Origin: Paragonimus westermani
Taxonomy: Eukaryota; Platyhelminthes; Trematoda; Plagiorchiida; Troglotrematidae
Reading direction: 5' to 3'
Length of the DNA: 64,000 bases
Assembly: GCA_008508345.1 (NCBI GenBank)
Contig: QNGE01001733.1
Location: 45,060-109,059 of the forward strand
Shown here one piece after another: positions 59,025-64,000 of this stretch. The position numbers were made by a program, and so were the translations under genes. How positions within the stretch are numbered: position 1 is the stretch's first letter; each line of letters opens with the position of its first letter. The notes under the pieces were generated by a model. It was not told where the DNA came from and searched no databases. It was given only the letters and a program-made list of their open reading frames with translations.

Positions 59025-59662
59025 TTGAAAAAAAGAGTTCTGAAATTTAGTTTGAATGTGAAAGCAGTGAGTGGCGACGAATTCTATTCTACGTACATTT
59101 TGTCTATGCCCCAACCATTCTTCAACAGTCAAATGTTACTTGCCATAGTTCATTTCATCCTTGGTTGTATGCTAGAATTAATGGACGATAACTCCGTCCT
59201 TTTTCGAAGGTACCACGCTCGACTAATCATGATCGATATAAGAACTCTTCTAGAAGAGAATTCTTGCTGGGCAACAATTAATCACTGTGCAGACAACAGA
59301 TTCTTGAGCCCAGTGTTGGAGTCAGCTTCCTTCCAAACGATGGTTATAAGAAGCGGTGATCATAAGTGAGCAACATACAGGAAGCAATATAGTATTTTAT
59401 TTGGCTCACAGTGTGACATGTTAGGTCCGCAGTAGTTGAAGTCACACCGATTGATTTCGCCCCAGTCCCTAGTCCTAACCATTGTATTAGTGGTTTTGTG
59501 GGAATCCACCCATTCCAAATTCTCTTTCATTATATTTACTGGGACAGTGTTACATATTCGCCTTTGCCTCTGGTAGGTTTCGAATTTATCGGTCAACCTT
59601 ATGGTGTAGTTTCGTGTGGCAATTATTATCGTGGTACAGGCTCCAGAATCGTTAATATTCAT
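59025..59662. other. Two open frames on opposite strands, unresolved
   Basis: Plus strand 59025-59369 (114 codons, includes FFNSQMLLAIVHFILGCMLE) and minus strand 59360-59662 (100 codons from an ATG, includes RDWGEINRCDFNYCGPNMSH). Both have plausible protein composition, but neither has a recognised motif or clear splice context. Confidence 0.25.
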
Positions 59663-60468
59663 ATCTTTTGGAGAATAGAGTGGTAATGTTCTTCAGGTTA
59701 GTTAGATTCTTTCATTCGACTACCTATATGCTTTTTGTTTTTCTCCTAGGCTGCTGATCTAAGTATTCTGTGCACATGTTAGCTCCAGAAAACATGCGTG
59801 GAAAACTTCAAGATCAAAATTCCGCGGCTCATAGTTATTTCGCGTAAGGTATTGTGATAATTTAGTGTAACTGCTGCTGAGTAATAGGTGAGTATTCGTA
59901 CTACTGCTTGAAATTAATTAACCAGAAGAAATGTATGTCACAAAAATTAAGAAAGACAAGGTGAATAGGTAAACAACGATTATGGATTCGTAGACGCGTC
60001 TGAGGTCTAAGTCGATTGTGCAGGATAGGAGAGGTCAGGCAGACTGTGCCGATCCGCGCGTTTGATCGGTCAGGGCAATCCCAGGGTGTGTACGAATTTC
60101 TGTTGAATACATTAATCTGGCTGGTTAATCAGATTGCCGCCGCTTTGGTTATAGGTAGGCGCACCACTTGAAAATTTATGACATGTGATAGGGCATGACA
60201 GAACTTGTGAAAGGACCCCCTCTTGTTTGTAGTTACCGACCATGTTGATCTAGGCATGCCTGCGTCGACGAATTATTGTTTCTTATCTGGTGGAACGAAG
60301 CCATATCAGCAAGCCTGTGTGAATAAGTTATGCTAAGCTGTTATTAACGTGACCTGTATATTTTAAACCTCAACCACAATTAAACGAACACACTAGAAAT
60401 GAAGGAGGATTAGTAGGTAAACTCCCCCCGATTGTATGGTACTGTCCGTTTTGGGTGAATTTCTACAG

Positions 60469-60641
60469 TGAAACATCCAGTTGCTCTTTGCAATTAAGTG
60501 GTGCGCTATCAGTTAGGCGAGCGGAAACATTTGTGCGAAAATGTTATGTTGCCTTTCCCTCTGATACCAATGTTTACCTAAGCTTGTGTTCAACTTCTGT
60601 GCACTCTTTTGTTGTTGAGTTCTTCAGAAAGGGTACTATTG
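60469..60641 (+). CDS. Unrecognised gene, exon a
   Basis: The acceptor gtgaatttctacag precedes 60469 and donor GTGAGT follows 60641. The exon enters in phase 2 and exits in phase 1. The peptide (SSCSLQLSGALSVRRAETFV, KCYVAFPSDTNVYLSLCSTS, VHSFVVEFFRKGTI) alternates beta-like hydrophobic strands with spaced Cys, suggesting an extracellular or luminal domain. No family recognised. It joins in phase to exon b after a 54-nt intron; two further exons upstream or a start were not found. Confidence 0.55.
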
Positions 60642-60695
60642 GTGAGTACATTCTGTAGCCTCATTAATCCTGTTTCTGTTGTATATTCTCCGCAG

Positions 60696-60842
60696 CCTCC
60701 CTTAATTCTGTCAACTACTCATCGCTCCAGTCCATGTTTCAGGCTAATCACTATACGACTGTAGTTTTCTCTTCATCAGACTCTGAAAGTATAACTGAGT
60801 CATCATTCTTCAATGTACCATGCACCTCTAAATATGTACCTG
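60696..60842 (+). CDS. Unrecognised gene, exon b
   Basis: 147 nt. Strong acceptor ttgtatattctccgcag before 60696, donor GTAATC after 60842, phase 1 in and out. The peptide is Ser-rich (SLNSVNYSSLQSMFQANHYT, TVVFSSSDSESITESSFFNV, PCTSKYVP), with N-x-S sites. It reads directly from exon a (split codon giving Ala) and into exon c (split codon giving Asp). Confidence 0.6.
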
Positions 60843-60902
60843 GTAATCCACAATTTGAGGTTTCTCGATTTAAGTACTTGTAACAAACATTCAAGCTAAC
60901 AG

Positions 60903-60990
60903 ATTTAAAGGACTCAGAATCCTGGTTGGATGACCGAATTAGCTGTTGTAATTGCGTTTGGAGGTTTTCGGATGGAACAGCAAGGTCAAG
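60903..60990 (+). CDS. Unrecognised gene, exon c
   Basis: 88 nt between acceptor ttcaagctaacag and a GTATCT donor, entering in phase 1 and exiting in phase 2. Encodes LKDSESWLDDRISCCNCVWR then FSDGTARSR. Clustered Cys and Trp suggest a folded extracellular segment. The next exon should start within the following kilobases; the open frame at 61360-61620 is a possible but unproven candidate. Confidence 0.5.
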
Positions 60991-60999
60991 GTATCTAAC

Positions 61000-62330
61000 T
61001 TGATCTCAGGGATAACACATTTTAATAGAGGGACCAAGTACACTATACGTTCATAGCAGTACGGTTCCTGGATCGGAGTTTCAAATAATTAACATCACTA
61101 TGAAACCTACTCGCTTGGTTGATGTGATGTACAAAGTGCTTGTGGCAAACAGAGACGCTGGCATGCTATTCTGCGTAGTGCGGTGAGCAGAACAACAACT
61201 TCTGGCTATGTTGAAACTTTACTAATGAGAAGGCTTAATAGCATAGAACCAAAATATAGGGGACACTCGGTGAATGTTGAGGGGCCTTTCTCCTTGGGGA
61301 ATTCCTTGAAATAGCACTACTACGTAATGATTGAGTGGACATAATCGTACTAAAGTAAGATGAGATATTTAACTCATGTTTCTTCCTCCGGGGACCCCTT
61401 TGAGATAGTGCTGACGGCTACACTTCTTCGAAATGTTCAAAACCACAATAAAAGGAGAGTGGGTCAAAAGCCACTTCGTGATGAACATATTTTTATAAAC
61501 AAGACTAGCCTAGTCAATACCCTACACATAACAGTTTTACTTCGTCGAAGTCTCCGATGGACAACCGGACTTAGCAATACATACAAAAACCAGGTAACAT
61601 TTCCCCGAAAATATGTCTAGTACAGGCGTCATAAAGCATAGGTAAGAACACAGCTCAACACTGTTGAAGGCTCCGACTTCATCACTTAATTCAGCTTGGA
61701 TCGCAATTGACAGGCTGTTGTTAGGCTGACCTCTGTTTTCTTTAAGGTTGGTGTGCTAGTACACTGTCCGTGACTTAGTAAAACTGTAAAGTCTAAAAGT
61801 TAGAACCATACGTCCGATTCTACTGAAACGTTCACTTTCGGAAAAGGGCCACTGAACATTCGTCTGCTGAATAAGTCACAAGGTACATTCACGTCACGGC
61901 TGTTAAATATGTGGTCAGTTTTTCTCTCAACGCGGTCCTGCTCAAAAACTGAAGACAGATCCCGAGCACTTAACCACAGTGAAGTCACCGCGCAAACAAC
62001 GAACAAGTTTGGTACTTCGCAAATACAGACCTCCAGTGGAACTACCAATACAGATGTAGAGGCAGTCAACCCCTGAGTAGGCAACACGTTAGTGAACGTA
62101 GTCGTAAGTCAAAAGGAGCTTTTGATCACATAAGAGTAATTATGTTAAACAACAATGTCAAAAGTCTTACACGTTAACGAAACCTACTGGCTCACAGCTC
62201 AGATTTGGCATCTCTCGCTATTCTGGAAACCTGCGCGGCAAAAGTGGCGGGACAGTTAGTCGTATACTTCGGTCGTTCTTTATCAATAGGTGGTCTATCA
62301 AAAGCCCGAAAACAGTTCATTCTCACGAGC
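61000..62330. other. No further exon supported
   Basis: Possible intron of the gene above. The 86-codon plus-strand frame at 61360-61620 and the 95-codon minus-strand frame at 61800-62087 have no known motif. Confidence 0.35.
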
Positions 62331-62334
62331 GTAT

Positions 62335-62670
62335 TCAAGGGTGGGTGGATAGATGACCAGGCAAATCATTGACCAATAGTGCTGCTTTCAGTGAACTCCA
62401 ATCTAATGGACAGATTACTGCATGACTTGCAACAAATCAAGGTGGAGAATCCGAAACTTCCTACAAACTGTAAGCATGGCTTCCGTAAGAGATATTCGGA
62501 CGCCACAAATCTGTCGATTGCTCGTAAATTGTGAACGAAGGTAGCGACGTAGAACTGATAAGTTGTGTAAGTGGACTTGATCGTTCTAGAGCTTTTGGTA
62601 GAGTTAGTTACACCATCCTACCATGTCAACTTGACAAGTATTTCCCCAGTTAGGTAAATAAGAAGGGTTC
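62335..62670 (+). pseudogene. LINE (CR1/Jockey-like) reverse transcriptase fragment
   Basis: Reads IVLLSVNSNLMDRLLHDLQQ (the Y-R-P-V-S-L-L-S-x-x-x-K-x-x-E-R block), then NCKHGFRKRYSDATNLSIAR (the Q-H-G-F-R-K-G-R-S-x-x-T-N-L block). After a frameshift, LDRSRAFGRVSYTILPCQLD follows (motif A, normally D-F-S-K-A-F-D-x-V-x-H). The YADD part is absent, so the fragment ends near 62670. It is opposite in orientation to the LINE pieces at 38.6-41.7 kb. Confidence 0.85.
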
Positions 62671-64000
62671 AATGTAAATTTAAGTGAACAATTACCAGAC
62701 TAGTCCTATGCCAACAGTGCAGTTCCGTAAAGTCGTGCGAAACTACTTCCACTAGTATGGTGAACACTATCTCGACGGCATTCATCTACTCGGGTCAGTG
62801 AGCAAACGAGACCTAGGGAACCTAATGACAGATAGTTTAATTGTTTACCATTTTCGCAGCCATCTGTAAAAAGCACACTATAATGGTAGCGGAAACGGAT
62901 TACTCGCTGAACTAAGCACAACCTCGGGCCAATCAGCAAAACACGCCACACCATCCGGTAATCGTGCGATGTGTTTGTCAAATGATGGTGTGAATCGAGT
63001 GACGCGTTCGAGCACGAAGGCGAACAACGCACTACCACCTACCACGCACGAAATTACCAACATACTTAGTGGTATCACCGGCTCAAAAACAATATTAGTA
63101 GCACAGGACAAGTGGCATATCGTTCAGTGTGATGGATCAAATTATCGACCAGTAATGATGAGCGGACGGTTTGATCGATAGATTCAAACATTGATTATAC
63201 CCACAATACTGTTTTGTGTCACAGCACATTTGGACCTGTGTCCGGTGTTGATTGTAAATTCAGTATAGGGTAACTCAGCAACTTATACCCCGAAAGTTTT
63301 CAATTATATTCCCTCCTATAATCCCCCGACATCTTTAGACGCAAATACACAATTGTCGTTTCCATCTTAAAAGGACCTTGCGCCTGTTGACAGTGCTTAG
63401 AGGAAGAGCACCGAAGTAATTTTGGGTCTAATAAAAATCCATTACCCAGAAAGTCTAGTGGGATTGGGTCAGTTCTCAATGCACCACGAACATCTCATAG
63501 GTGAGTAAACTCTTACTGGCAAAATAACGTATACTCCGAATCCTTAACCGAAAGATTTCTCACTAACCAAGGATGAATCCATGAGTGGCCATTAGCAGAA
63601 CCTGCAGGGTATATACAGTTTAGTATATAGGAAGAACAGCTTTAAATTTAGAACCTGCCCGCATTAAAATACACTGGTTAACTCTGCCGCCACTGCCAAA
63701 TCGATTGTGATGTTCACAAGTCTACTCGTTGAGCACATATTTGAGAGATAATTTACACCTCAAGTTTTCCAGCCAGTCTCCTGGATCACTTCTACAGGTC
63801 ATCGAAATTGCATGGGGGACAAAACGTTGTTGCGGAATGTTTGAATGTTCGTTGGTAACATAAACACAAGACATTAGTTCCACTCTACTGGTGTTTAGTA
63901 GCTTTCATTTACTTCTTTACATCTATAAACACTCCAACGAAATCCCACCAGAACCAAAACATGGACAGAAAAAAAACATAGTTTCTTGTCTCTCTTGTAT
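62671..64000. other. No gene recognised
   Basis: Open frames near 62706-63181 on both strands overlap one another and have no family signature. The rest is featureless to the window end. Confidence 0.4.

Noticed and set aside
60765..60800. Minus-strand CTGATGAAGAGAAAAC as a hammerhead core
   Set aside because: Stem II is absent, and the site lies inside a well-supported plus-strand exon.
1..64000. CRISPR arrays, bacterial operons, ribosomal RNA genes
   Set aside because: No regularly spaced repeats, no ribosome-binding-site-led gene clusters and no conserved rRNA sequence blocks were seen. The window is eukaryotic.

Overview
ORGANISM. This is eukaryotic nuclear DNA from an invertebrate, most likely a flatworm and probably a digenean fluke. 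No bacterial-style gene packing is present. Recognisable host protein pieces are short exons bounded by GT/AG sites, and most other recognisable coding sequence is decayed retroelements. The mix (Penelope-like elements with a hammerhead ribozyme, Ty3/gypsy remnants, CR1/Jockey-like LINEs, a DUF4806-associated transposase, a tetraspanin gene) fits trematodes. The taxon is an inference, not something seen directly. LAYOUT. 1-6.2 kb: a small open frame with a duplicated 20-residue Cys motif, short direct repeats, then a 5'-truncated, frameshifted Ty3/gypsy element (protease tail, reverse transcriptase, RNase H, integrase, probable 3' LTR). 7.9-9.56 kb: a Penelope-like element whose reverse transcriptase and GIY-YIG endonuclease mostly share one frame, ending in a well-formed type I hammerhead ribozyme. 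9.9-15.5 kb: a tRNA-like segment, then non-coding DNA. 15.5-25 kb: a 142-aa single-exon candidate, an exact 341-bp duplication around a single N (probably an assembly join), and a minus-strand tetraspanin with confirmed-looking TM3 and EC2 exons plus two competing terminal exons. 25.8-27.1 kb: a second, decayed Penelope copy. 27-34 kb: mostly non-coding, with weak membrane-protein exons. 35.0-38.1 kb: a minus-strand DNA-transposon remnant with a transposase in several frames followed by a DUF4806 protein. 38.6-41.8 kb: minus-strand LINE pieces and a second hammerhead-like core. 43.0-43.9 kb: unrecognised minus-strand exons. 45.9-46.9 kb (minus) and 48.6-50.9 kb (plus): two more Ty3/gypsy remnants. 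52.9-61 kb: scattered candidate exons, the best being three phase-compatible plus-strand exons at 60.47-60.99 kb. 62.3-62.7 kb: another LINE fragment. HOW IT WORKS TOGETHER. There is no operon or pathway here. The window is a transposon graveyard threaded through introns and intergenic DNA. The self-cleaving RNA signatures and the transposase/DUF4806 pair are the most interesting parts. All gene structures were deduced by eye from reading frame and splice consensus, without alignment or transcript support.
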